Assembly (NCBI GenBank): GCA_021399435.1
Contig: JAJTUP010000045.1
Coordinates: 124,001-188,000 of the forward strand
DNA length: 64,000 nucleotides
DNA from: Diaporthe sp. PMI_573
Taxonomy: Eukaryota > Ascomycota > Sordariomycetes > Diaporthales > Diaporthaceae
Direction of reading: 5' to 3'
The translations under genes were made by a program, and so were the position numbers. Positions within the stretch are counted from its first letter, which is position 1; the number at the start of each line of letters is the position of its first letter. A model generated the notes under the pieces. That model had not been told where the DNA came from and did no database searches. It saw only the letters and a list, made by a program, of their open reading frames with translations. This document shows positions 53,330-63,650 of this stretch, piece by piece.

Positions 53330-56300
53330 ATGGACCCGAGCACCGCCGTCCCAGGCGAGCGCATTTTCGACGTAGCTTTGTCGTGCCTCGAGCTCTTTCG
53401 ATCCCATCCCTTGAAGGCACGACCTGTCGCTATCAAAATCGAAGCAGAGCAACAGCGCTTCTGGGCATGGTCCAATACTCTCAAAGTGTTCTCCAAGGAG
53501 CATTTCAGCCTGGATGCCCAACTTCGCGATCCGAGATATGCCGAGATCAAGCGGATGGTGATTCGCCTCCTCCACGTCCTGCATGACAACCTGAAGCTAG
53601 GTATGTGTTCATGCACACGAAGGCCCGTACTCTGTATGTACGGTTCTCCCAGGCACATCGTGGCTCACCTCCCCTCTTGTAGCATTGGAAACAAGCAAAG
53701 GCCCCGACGCCGCGAGTATCCCGTCTGGCCAGCCTGACGGGCAGGGTAAGCAGAGTGACGACGATCTTCTGGGATTTGCACTGTTTGGCATCGATGGAGC
53801 GTTGAAGAGGCTCCAGAAACTCTCGGATGTGATTCTCCAGGCGACCGAAGGTAGCTTGGCGCGAAGGGTCTCCGTTTACGCGGAAAAATACCGATCTGAA
53901 GACTTCGAGAAGCACGTTGAGAGAACGATCGGATGGCGGTTCCCAAAGCTACATCGCTCCTTGCATGAGGCCCTTGTGAAGACCAGCATCCACCGTCATT
54001 ACCGGTTGCTGTACGAGCGCGACCGTCGATACAAAGCAGCCCCACGACTGCCGTCCCTTCGCCGACCGGTGCCCCCGCAAGCTTCGCCCACGGCACCTGG
54101 GGTCAAAGATGAAAAAGAGGCAGAAAAAGGTCATGCTACCGATTCTCAACCACCACCATGGATTACCCCGTTCATATCGGAGCCGCATTCTGGGCCCCTG
54201 ACTATCGACAACGAGTTGGCCAACCAGAAGATTGAGGAACGGTCATCTGCCCCTTCCGAAAGCAAGAACGACAACGACGCTGTGTCTGAAACCGGCCGTC
54301 CATTTTATCCTAGACCGCCCAAGATTCCGGACGGGCAAGAGCTCGGGACCTGTCCTTTATGTCTCAAAGAGATCCCTGCTGGCGAATTCTTGAGTCCAGG
54401 ATGGGAGTACGTACCACATGTGCCCAGTCATTCGCCCCGGTGGCGGCGATCCCTAGGGAAAAGTGCTTACGTGGGCTAGGAAACATGTAGACCGAGACTT
54501 GCTCCCCTTCGTGTGCATCTCAGAGGACTGCAGCAAGAATTTCAAGTTCTTTGACAATATGGGCTCGTGGAAACACCACGTGAAGAAGACCCACACGCCG
54601 CTCTGGATTCGGTACCTCCATAATCGCATACGGTGCCCAGTCTGCAGTTCCGAGAGTCCTGTCTGCTTCGACCTAGAGGAGGACTTTGTATGGCACATGA
54701 AATATGGCCATAACATCCTTGATGAGGATCTGGATGTCAACGATGGCATCCCCAAGCTGCGGCCGGTACACAAGTGCCCGATTTGCGGTGACGAACATCC
54801 GCGACGGACCTTCCAGGTCGTTGACGAGCCCCCGGGCCCAGTAAAGGGAGAGTATTCAGATGACCGAGAGCTTGTTCCCGTCGAATCCGCCACAACACGG
54901 ACAGTTCACTTCGCTGGCCCTGAAGACGGTTCCGAGGATGGTTCGGAAGATGATCCCCAAGACGATCGCCCGGATGAAGTGAAAACCCACGAGAGGATAG
55001 AGAAGAATGTGGGAAAACATCTCCAGGCCCTCGCGTTTTATTTTGCGCAATGGCTTGTCGAAGACGACGATGAGCAGCAACTCCCGGCCGAACGCAGCGC
55101 AAGGGCCTCTGCAGCCCGCTTTGATGGCCTTGCCCAGTTCGAGAACGGCCCCGACCCCCCGGAGCTTCCTGTCCTACGGTTTGAGAGATCCATGCACCCG
55201 TCTGAAATCGAGTCGATCAAGGAAAGCCGGGAGCAGCTGCTTGGGTGGACACAGGTAGCCTCGTTGCCTCAACTATTGGCAGATAACGTCGACACGCATG
55301 CCGAGGTTGTGCGAAAATGCTTTTCGAAGTGGTTTGTCCCAGGGCAAGAGGATCAGGACACTTCGGCGGAACAAAATGCAAATGCGTTGCCCCGTCTAGC
55401 CTTTAAACTGTCCCCTACGCCGGACGAACCCGAGTTCCTCTACTCCAACTACCGGACGGCCGAGGCCCAATGGCGAGGCATGGGCCCGACCGACGCCTTG
55501 ACACTTTCGGCCGTCATCTTCCTGTCTCTGTGCTTTTGTGAGCGCGTTGTTTCCGTCTTTGACGACCTTGCAAACCTGAACCCAGCCTGGGATAGCATGG
55601 CGCAGATCAAGGACAACTTCCAGGAGCTGCACGAACCATACTCCCTCTTCTCAGGCACCGACCACAGCCGGAGTGACTTTGTATCGGTAGGTGGAGAAAC
55701 CCCAGTATTTGACCGCGCCGTAGATGGCGGCATGGCCACACTTGGTTACCCGAAATCAAACCCTGTTTCAGTTGTCACTCTAGGTTTCTTTCCACAAATT
55801 CGATTGCGCAGAGGGGAGAGATCCAAGGCTAATCCGGACCCAGGAACTTGTCAGCATTGCGGACCAGAGCCGGGAAACTCTCAGCGACATTGAAAAGGCT
55901 ATTGCCAGTGTCTCTGTTGTTCCAAAATACTCAAATTTGCTTAGAATCGTGCACAGAACCCAGGCTCGCATACCTAAACTACGCCATAGCTTGCGATTCC
56001 AGCTCGCCCTGGCCCTCATCAACTCCGATCCCGACGCTCTGCCATCATCTGGTCAGCTTTACGTCAAGCATTACAGCGATCAGATTAGAAACATTGCCTC
56101 ATCAATCATCAGTGGCAAGGCCACCTTTCTGAGGATCGTGGAAGAGCAATGGAATGCTCTGTACGGTCTTCGATCGGATGTCCTCGCCCCGAGCCCACCC
56201 AGCGTCCCCGAACCCCCCAACTCGACTGATTCTCCCGAGATAGAGGATTCGGAGCCGTCTCTTAAATCCCTGAAGGCAGTGTCTATGGGCCACCACAAGG

Positions 56301-56437
56301 CTCAGACTGTCTACCTCTGGGCGTGCTGCTACTGCGGTCACGCCGGCATGAACGCTCACACAGTCCCAGCATGTGTGAGCTGTGGTGTACCTCGGTGCGT
56401 CAACTGCCATATGGAGGCACACAAAGTTCGCTCATAA
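53330..56437 (+). CDS. Large helical-C2H2 protein with C-terminal Cys cluster
   Basis: Four exons, 53330-53600, 53683-54406, 54480-55686 and 55784-56437; phases agree and the total is 2856 nt (951 aa). Donors are GTATGT, GTACGT and GTAGGT; acceptors TTGTAG, GGCTAG and CTCTAG. Residues 1-260 are helical (ELFRSHPLKAR, RFWAWSNTLKVFSKEHFSLD, EIKRMVIRLLHVLHD), resembling the N-terminal domain of fungal NLR-like proteins. Residues ~313-435 hold zinc fingers (GTCPLCLKEIPAGE, WEKHVDRDLLPFVCISEDC, SWKHHVKKTHTP, IRCPVC, HKCPICGDEHP). A helical region follows, and a final Cys/His cluster (WACCYCGHAGMN, ACVSCGVPRCVNC) closes the protein. No ATPase or WD repeats. Its layout parallels the gene at 27697. 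Nearness to the protease/pore-former pair suggests a sensor or regulator role (inference). The last intron is the least certain. Confidence 0.8.
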
Positions 56438-57534
56438 CGCGGCTCTCCGGACCCAATTAGTAGGAAGCACTGATATGAATCATGCTCAGAGGAGGATCAT
56501 TCGGATAGTAGTTGCTAGAAATAACTAATCCCGACCAACTCCAGATCATCATTTCTAAGCCCTTCAACATACTACTATCCCAGCAGCAGTTCTTTCCTCC
56601 TAAGCCTATCAGTAGACAATAACCAGCTACAGAAATTTACAATTCCTATCGGTTATTCAGTTATCTCAGCTCGCGCCTCCCACTAAGCTATTCCCCTCTA
56701 CCGAACCAAGATACCTAAACAACATAGCCTAAAGTCGCGATATATATTAGTTACTGTGGCGGTTGTCACCACTAGACGGGCTGACACCACCACAAGGTGC
56801 TGGCAGGGGCTGGTCCCTGCCACAGGCACGGACCACGGTTATTAAACTTCTCCACGCGTCGCACATCGCGAGTTTCTTTCCTTCCTTCTTCTCTCCTTAA
56901 GCTTAGAATCTTCGTACGTAGTGCCAATACAACAGCTTCCATGCTGGATATTACTGGCCGTTACAGTAGCAGTAGTATGTATGCTCGAGGTATATTGGCT
57001 TGTTAAGCTATAATTCAAATAAAAATGTCGATATTATCTGTTCAACTTTCTACTTCCTATATTGTACTGTGATACAAAGTCGCTTTCTCCCAGAAAGTCA
57101 TTCGTTGTCTTGAAGCCGGAATAGCGGTGGTGACTGTCCCCTTATGGGCGCCTTATACGCTGTGGAAGGGTTACAAGGCTGCGTTTGACAGGTAGTATGT
57201 TCTTACGCAATGAATTGTCGGTGTAAAGGCGAAGAGGCCCTATCTCCGAACCAGCAAAGCAGGGAAGTAATAGCGCTCATTTAGTACTATACACAACATA
57301 AAGGTCTACAGATTAAGGACGTTGAACGTACCCGCACCACATCTGCCGCACCCCCTGCTTTGCCGCACCTCTTCCCTTACTAAACACCACTTTTTAACCC
57401 CCTCTATTACAGTAAATCCAAATTAATATTTATTAATCTCAAATCTATACACGGTTAAGTACATATTAAAATGTGAAGAAGTACTAAGGAATAAGCCTAA
57501 CTATAGTATTAACAGATTTTTAATTTTCATTTAA
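56438..57534. other. AT-rich gene-free stretch
   Basis: About 1.1 kb, AT-rich, with TC-rich tracts (TTTCTTTCCTTCCTTCTTCTC at about 56872). No coding frame of note. It ends at the truncated hAT fragment. Confidence 0.4.
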
Positions 57535-58284
57535 CTAGTGGTGATCTACCCATTGGGCACAGACTGCAAGCACTCCATGACGATGTGGCGAGGTCCAGAG
57601 GTCAGTTGAGATGTGAATTATTGATTGAGAACTCTGCATCAGCTCCCTGAGCTGGTCTACATACAGTTCATAGTTGGAATCAATAATCTTCATAGCTCGT
57701 GGGCGGCTTGTGATCAGTCGGTCCTCAATAGCGGGGTTGCATGCTAGAGCAAGATGCTTCATCTCATCCCAGACCACTGCAGAGAAAGCGAGTCGGCGGC
57801 GGGTCAGGAGTCCCACAATTGCTTCAGTGTATCTCTGTTCGTTGAACGCATTTCGGAGAGTGCTATCCGATGCACGGAAGTCCACGAATGAGTCTACTGA
57901 AGCTTGAGTAGACAGCTGAGGACGTGAAGAGCCTTTGCTTTCCTGTACCAGCTGGGGATGTCGGTTCTGAGCATGCCTTATAGCGTTGTTGGTATACCCA
58001 CTGCTCCATGTGCAGTGTAGGCAGACATACTGCCGAGGCCCGGAGGTCCTCCGGAAGCCACCAGGCTTGGTGTTACTCTTCTCCGGGTACTCCATACGGA
58101 AGAAGCAGTTGAAATCCCACTCAAGCTTCTTGATATTGGTAGACATGATGGCTAGAATGTTGGTGGGTGTAGGAGGTAGCAGATATTGGCTTGGAGAGGA
58201 AGAGTTGCTTGAATTGCTGCATTCCAGCGAGGACGAGAGCAGAATTTTCAAATAGGCTCTGTCCCGCTCCCTTGGTGTAACCAT
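57535..58284 (-). mobile_element. hAT transposase N-terminal fragment
   Basis: The minus frame has a BED-type finger (RQYVCLHCTWSSGYTNNAIR, HAQNRHP), then VDFRASDSTLRNAFNEQRYT, EAIVGLLTRRRLAFSAV, FEM/CNP region and HISTDLWTSPHRHGVLAVCA, the first catalytic motif of hAT (S/T-DLW). It stops at 57535 just after AQWVDHH. The remaining core and C-terminus are missing. A perfect 11-bp inverted repeat (58274-58284 and 58291-58301) lies at its 5' border. The start codon may be the later ATG near 58147. Confidence 0.8.
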
Positions 58285-58394
58285 TGACGTATGGTTACAC
58301 CAACAAGTAAATTAGGGACTGCCATTGGCTCAGATTCTCAGATTGTTCAGATTGTACAAGACAAGAAAACAACTTTTGACAACTTTTGGCTAAC

Positions 58395-58735
58395 AAGAAT
58401 AAGCAAGGGACGGTCCAAGAAGATCGAAGACCATCAGGGAAAAGTCATATATCCGTACAAACCATATAACCTGCAGGAATCCTGTGCGACTAGATAGTGC
58501 TTGATAGATATCTGCTTCGTGACTAAGCTCGCCTTGCGCATCACAAACATGCTCGAGCTTGATAGCAACTTCTTCGCCAGACTTCACGTTCGTACCTATA
58601 AAATTATACATCAGATTGCCATTCTGTCCAATTAAGGCTCAACGGAAGACCAAGTGTACCTGAGTAGATAAGGCCCAACCCTCCTTCACCAATCTTCCGG
58701 TCTAAACAAAAAGTTCCATTGATTACAATGTCCTA
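58395..58735 (-). pseudogene. Casein kinase 1 N-lobe fragment
   Basis: Two exon pieces on the minus strand: DIVINGTF-LDRKIGEGGLGLIYSG, with a glycine-rich loop (GEGGLG), and, after an intron (GTACAC...TTATAG), GTNVKSGEEVAIKLEH (ATP Lys in AIK), EADIYQAL and LMVFDLLGPSLA. This is the CK1 N-lobe and hinge (family: GTN...SGEEVAIKLE, MVLDLLGPSLEDL). The sequence ends before the catalytic loop, so no active kinase can be made. The GSFG of the loop is altered to GGLG. A rearranged host fragment beside a hAT fragment. Confidence 0.85.
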
Positions 58736-59253
58736 AAAGACACCTCTATGAGTAGGTAGCCTCTCTTTGGGAAGTGTCCTAAATGCATGCCTTCATTTTG
58801 ATGACAAGTCGATTTATGATCAATATGGTCCTGTTCACAACTACAAGCAAACTCTCAAAAGCTCGAAATTGCTGCCGGTAACTGCTCTAACTGCGGCAAT
58901 CAAGTTGATGTCTAGCGCTTGGGCAAGGTATTTGTCCTCTCTTTTGATTGTCATCAACATCGGTTTTCCTCACATCCTCGTAGTTGTGGTGCGCGCGTAG
59001 ACTAACTAAGTGGGACATTGGGTGTTCATGCAGTGTGCTTTTCCGAAACCTTCTACCCAATCAATTTGCGCTCTGCAGGAAGCCGCCCCTGCTTATTTTG
59101 CTGCGGGCAGGGGAAAGATAGGCAACAGAATGGTTTGTGTAACAATGCTGGCGACGAGAACAGGCCCGCCTGAACCAGTGCATTTTTTGGGCGAGAAGAA
59201 GGCTGTCGAAATATGGTAGTAAAACCCATTATATATCTGCGTTTCGGGCGGGG
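58736..59253. other. Unassigned
   Basis: Short frames only; no domain is recognised. Confidence 0.3.
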
Positions 59254-60172
59254 TTGGATTATTTCTCTGGCAGGTGCCTCGAAAGGATCACCACGACAAA
59301 GGAACGTCCTTATCTTTCTACCTATGCTGAACCCGGCTCTGGTTTAAGCATAGCACCCCCAAATTACATCGACATGCAACAGTATCCGCTTGCTAATTCA
59401 GGCGCTCAACCCATTGCCCCTGGGCCGAAGAAAGAGGCAGTGGCTGCTCATGTCGATTACAATGCTGTCTCTGGTTCTTGTGTTATGGCTCAAAGGGTAG
59501 CTTCGGGGGTTGAAGACATATCTCCATCATCGAATGATGATCAGCAACACGATCTCGTCAATCCTTTTCCTGAGTACCCTGAGCCCACTGAAGCTGTTGA
59601 TTTCGACCAGACCGTGGATGTGTGGCAGTTTCATCCCCAAGTTCTACTTGCACAAGAGCCTGATCTATTCTGTCTAAGTGCAACTCATCCAGTTGGGTCG
59701 GTCCAGTCAACGGATTTCTATGTACGGAGCATTCATGGCTCTGCCCATAAAGACGGCCCATTTGACTATATGGCACACCATAATAGCTGTTTGCGGTATG
59801 CAGGCAGAACTGGTATGCAAATCCACTGTTCATCAGATGCAGTAACCATTTGGCTATCCAGAAAAAGATAGGCTAACAATACTTTTTCTAGATTCTCTGA
59901 ATAGGTTCAGCTACGTGAGCGACTTGTCCCCAACGGCGGTGGATGGTCACTCAGAAGTCCAACATACAGGCGCCTACAATTATTTGCGATACTATAACGT
60001 CGATGAAACCCTTTATTTGGCGGCTCAGGAAAACTTCCTGTACGGTGAATATAGTGCGCAAGGCCCAGCGACACCTGTGCCTTTCCTGCCTACATTCGGT
60101 ACCTTCCATGCGACTTCGAACCCGGTTTGGGATTACTGGTGGCGCTTTTACAAAATTGGCAGTGTATTATAG
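59254..60172 (+). CDS. Hypothetical protein (possibly two exons)
   Basis: Frame 1 (59254-59871) reads YLSTYAEPGSGLSIAPPNYI, DDQQHDLVNPFPEYPEP, FDQTVDVWQFHPQVLLAQEP. Frame 2 (59915-60172) reads VDGHSEVQHTGAYNYLRYY, TLYLAAQENFLYGEYSAQG, PVWDYWWRFYK. Both are low in rare-codon runs and look protein-like, and a TCTGAATAG acceptor lies between them near 59904. No ATG opens frame 1 (its first codon is TTG). Tyr/Pro-rich, family unknown. It could also be chance or a degraded gene. Confidence 0.25.
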
Positions 60173-61034
60173 ATTCTCATCCCTTCGGCGATAAGAAACA
60201 TCGTTTCATAGCGCCCTACGATACGTAATCTGAAAATGCACCGCGAAGCAGGATTTGTTATGATTTCGCTAGTGATACCTGTGGGCACCTGAGCTGGAGA
60301 CTGCCTGATAAACATATGGGTCCACAGCATCTCATCTCGGCTCTTTGACCAGGCATTTGATTGTGGCGCAGAATCTTTATCATGAGGTTGTCCTCGCAGC
60401 ATGTTTCCAGGTGAGCATAAAGGTCATGATGGTGGTAGTGAACCCTGTGAAGATTAGCATAAAAATGATCAAGGGGTAGGAAAAGACGACCCGTGGAGTC
60501 GAGGAATCCGAAAAAAGCCCCTGGTGAACATGTGCTGAGCGACGCTGAGGCGCCTTCCACCCAACGGTTGGTCTCGAAAACTAAACATTGCGACGGGTCA
60601 GAAGAATCAGAAACACCATCAGAAACGAGATCAGTTATCGTGGTGGCGACGAGGTCGGGGTCAAGGAGCGATACCGGAGGCTGAGATGAGGGAGAGCCCA
60701 ACACTGGGCGGATGGCCCGGGACGGGGGGCTTTCTGCGGGAAAGCACTGCGCAGCAGAGGGTTGAGATATTCGGCCTTGATTTTGCAGTGGATGGATGCC
60801 TAGGCACTCCGCGTATTCTGATGTTATAGTAGACGCAAACAGCCCAGGATTACAGCCGACGACAGACAACTTGAGCAGCCTTTCGCGAGGCAATGAGTTC
60901 TTTTTCCCTACAATCTAAGGACAGTACAGTCTTCTCCATCCGGTTTCAATCCGTTGTTTTTAGAGCTTTTGAAACAGCATCTTTGACACAACAAATTCGT
61001 ACTGGGGACGACCCTAAACTTGGGATAATTGCTC
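60173..61034. other. Unassigned, with short pogo-tail match
   Basis: At 60583-60660 the plus strand (GACGGGTCAGAAGAATCAGA...) repeats the acidic tail seen on the minus strand at about 44470-44550 (DGSEESETPSE-x-x-S-x-IVVA). The long minus ORF 60893-60258 overlaps this and cannot be assigned. Confidence 0.35.
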
Positions 61035-61063
61035 TGAAACGCAACCACTGTTTGTTGCTAGCA

Positions 61064-61261
61064 TCAATTCCTCAAACCATTTAAACTGTTAGCCTGAGCC
61101 CATTTGTGAGCTATGCATGCCCTGTCTCCTCTTCCTTTTTCATGTGTTTCGTTGATTTGGCACCGTTCCTTAGCGGCGGGTTTCGGGCAAACTTTGTAGG
61201 GCAAGGCGACGTAAATATCGCATCCTGCTACCAGGCATAACTTGAAAGTAATGTCGCACAT
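61064..61261 (-). CDS. Small Cys-rich protein, paralog 2
   Basis: 65 aa from ATG 61261: MCDITFKLCLVAGCDIYVAL, VCPK, AAKERCQIN, then KGRGDRACIAHK. All six Cys align with paralog 1 (43746). It is 5 residues longer because an indel removes the early stop. The promoter TATA element is conserved at 61389-61400. No known family. Downstream, a weakly similar frame (FRAIIPSLG against FTVIAPWYK in copy 1) hints at a further exon. Function unknown. Confidence 0.5.
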   Translation of the reverse strand: MCDITFKLCLVAGCDIYVALPYKVCPKPAAKERCQINETHEKGRGDRACIAHKWAQANSLNGLRN

Positions 61262-61388
61262 TGTGTAGTCTTTGAAGGAGTAGGTACAAGGTATGATGAG
61301 AAGTAATACGGGAATGCATGAACGAAGTATGATGTGTTTTGTGAAAAGAAAGAAAGGGGAAAGACAAAAAGTAGAAGTGGAAAGGGGA

Positions 61389-61400
61389 TATATTTATACC
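61389..61400 (-). promoter_or_regulatory. TATA box of Cys-rich paralog 2
   Basis: GGTATAAATATA on the minus strand, 128 bp upstream of ATG 61261, in a block shared with copy 1. Confidence 0.5.
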
Positions 61401-61717
61401 TTGGATAATCTGTCTATGGTTGGCGGAACGGAGACGGGGGAATGGTTTTCCAAATATGGACACGGTCCCCTTACCATGCCCCCGCCGGTCATTCCACAAA
61501 TGGAGCTTCGAGCCACAAAACCATGATTCTAGCAATGGCGCCTATTTCAGAAGTCACTGAGTAGGAACAAACCGAAATGAAATGTACTGCTTTGCGGCTT
61601 GTCTACCCACCGACAGCCTGCGATCCCCATTGATTACTCCTGCCAGCAAACTTTATTCCGGTTCTGTCGGAAATTGGAAAGAAAGAATCTCCTGGATTCT
61701 CCTTATAATAATCATTC

Positions 61718-61999
61718 AAAGCAACCGCGACCACTCTTTTCTACCTCCGGAGCATCGCTTGTACTGCTTGCAGATCGCAACAACAGGAGCAGAATTGGCC
61801 ATCCCGCACAGATACAGAGCTGCTATGGCTACAGCGAGGTCTCTTGCGTCATGAACTTGGCTACCAGCTTGTTGAACGGCCTCAGGGAGCACTTTTTTAC
61901 AATAAAAATGAAGACTTCTATGCCGAATTGGTTAACGATGCCACGCCTATCAACGATAGTTTAGGGTACACTGATATTTTGATGGGAAATCCCTTCTAA
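61718..61999 (+). CDS. Orphan exon-like ORF
   Basis: The plus frame has no ATG at its start but reads SQQQEQNWPSRTDTELLWLQ, RGLLRHELGYQLVERPQG, ALFYNKNEDFYAELVNDATP, SLGYTDILMGNPF and stop. The composition is clearly protein-like, and a CTTGCAG acceptor lies at about 61774. It is probably a 3' exon of a broken gene; the family is not recognised. A second short frame (62062-62268, LDEEAHKSLKAVAQTCGD) follows and may belong to it. Confidence 0.3.
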   Translation, partial: KATATTLFYLRSIACTACRSQQQEQNWPSRTDTELLWLQRGLLRHELGYQLVERPQGALFYNKNEDFYAELVNDATPINDSLGYTDILMGNPF

Positions 62000-62268
62000 C
62001 GCTCGTTGCCGATGCATGAGCTGAAAGAGATTCATCTCGCTTCATCCTATCTCGAGGGCTTATGTATTTGTCTCATCTCGATGAGGAAGCACACAAGTCC
62101 CTGAAGGCCGTGGCTCAGACCTGTGGAGATAGCGTGGCCCAGGAGCTATCCGCGGATATGGCTAAGGTTGCTGAGGAGCTTGCTGAGGCGCGTACTCATA
62201 GGTGTCAACGACCGGAACAGGAAATCAATTCTTTGGTTCTACAGTGGTTTGCAGGAGCGGGAAGATGA

Positions 62269-63650
62269 TTTAGCTTACATTTGCGGGGCCCTTAAAAGAC
62301 GAGAGGGGCTTCCAGCGCGAGTGAGGGAATGAACGAAAGGAATAGTTGGGGCAGTGGAACGCAAAAGGGATTTCTTTAAAGTTATTCAGATCAGAACTAA
62401 GAGCCATCCACTGGAGAATGGCGATGGAAATGGGTAAATTCCAATGAATTGCACCAACTTTAAGTGGTCGTTTGATTTCTCGCCGGGTCATGACTGTTAG
62501 TAACGTGATGTATCCCAGGCCGGTGATACGGCGTGATGGATAAACACAACATGTTCATCATTTCAGAATTATTGGGATCCCGAACGTCAAATCCATCCAA
62601 AGTAATACACAAGGATATAAAGAGGTCCCGTGTATTCTTAATGGAAGCTAAAATGTCGAGACTTTTTCTGTGAATGAGAAGACTCGGTGTCGAAGTGCAG
62701 AAGCTGCATCTGAGCGATCCAATGGTCACGAGCATGCAGTGTGGTACTGCGGAGGCGCGATCGACACACGCCATCCTCCACCCCGCCCGCGCAAAGCGGC
62801 GCCGTTCAGCCGAGCCGGGCAGATCGCAAGGCTTTCAGTAAGATGTGACATCGAGACCAGAGAGGCCGCCAGTGCCACCAAGATCACATGTCATGTCCCG
62901 GAGAAGAGTAAGGTACGACTATGGGAAGACAATACAGACCAGGAGCTTTTCCTCACTGAATATCCGAACTAGCCACCATAGTTCGTGTTACCTGTAGTGA
63001 GTAGGTATTGAACGAGCGAAGTCGGTCGTTACCGCGGCCGCCAATGGCTTTCTGAACGTACTTTTCTAACCTTTCAAGTGGCTTGCATTTAAGCAGACTG
63101 GCGAGATCATAGACACCAAGACTTCATTTCATAATTCTTAATTAGGGGTTGGCTTTATCGCCCTTCCTCCGTCCCTGACCTGGTCTTGTTTTACAAATGC
63201 TGTAAGCAAAAATACAACACAGATTCAAATGCTCGATCTCTTCATTTGGGACTAGGCCCTGTTTTTTAAACACACAAGTACTAAATTGCACTAGCAAGGA
63301 ATCGCCGAACCCCAGGGGTAGGTTACGCCTTGCTGGGAAAAGGGCTACAGGCTGTAGCCCCTACCTTTCATATCTGGGGCCAGGGTCCCCCGGGATGGCC
63401 GGGACACATAGAGGTCATTACGTTGTGATGACATGGGCGTCGTAGAATACGCTATCGTGTAACAGAATGGTCTAGTCCTAGGAAGTGCTACTAGGGATGG
63501 GCACGTGTTTAATACACATGTGTATTAAACTGCTTTTTATTATAATGAAGCAGCTTTTTATTCCGAATAAAAAGCGCGCTTTTTATTGCAATATAACTAC
63601 CCGTATATGAAGCTGCCCAAGGGTCATATAATACAAATAACCAAGCCAAA
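62269..63650. other. Gene-poor stretch with AT-rich palindromes
   Basis: No domain is recognised. At 63505-63600 words such as TTTTTATT and ACACATGTGTATTAAA form nested palindromes (TTTAATACACATGTGTATTAAA is self-complementary). Confidence 0.4.

Larger units (their letters stand above)
61035..61590 (-). repeat. Dispersed ~560-bp repeat, copy 2
   Basis: Second copy of the unit at 43520-44085, same orientation. ORF, leader, TATA box and far-upstream block all align, with small indels. Confidence 0.75.

Noticed and set aside
60258..60893. 211-aa minus-strand ORF
   Set aside because: It overlaps a plus-strand remnant of a transposase tail, and no family pattern is seen. It might be real, but I cannot support it.
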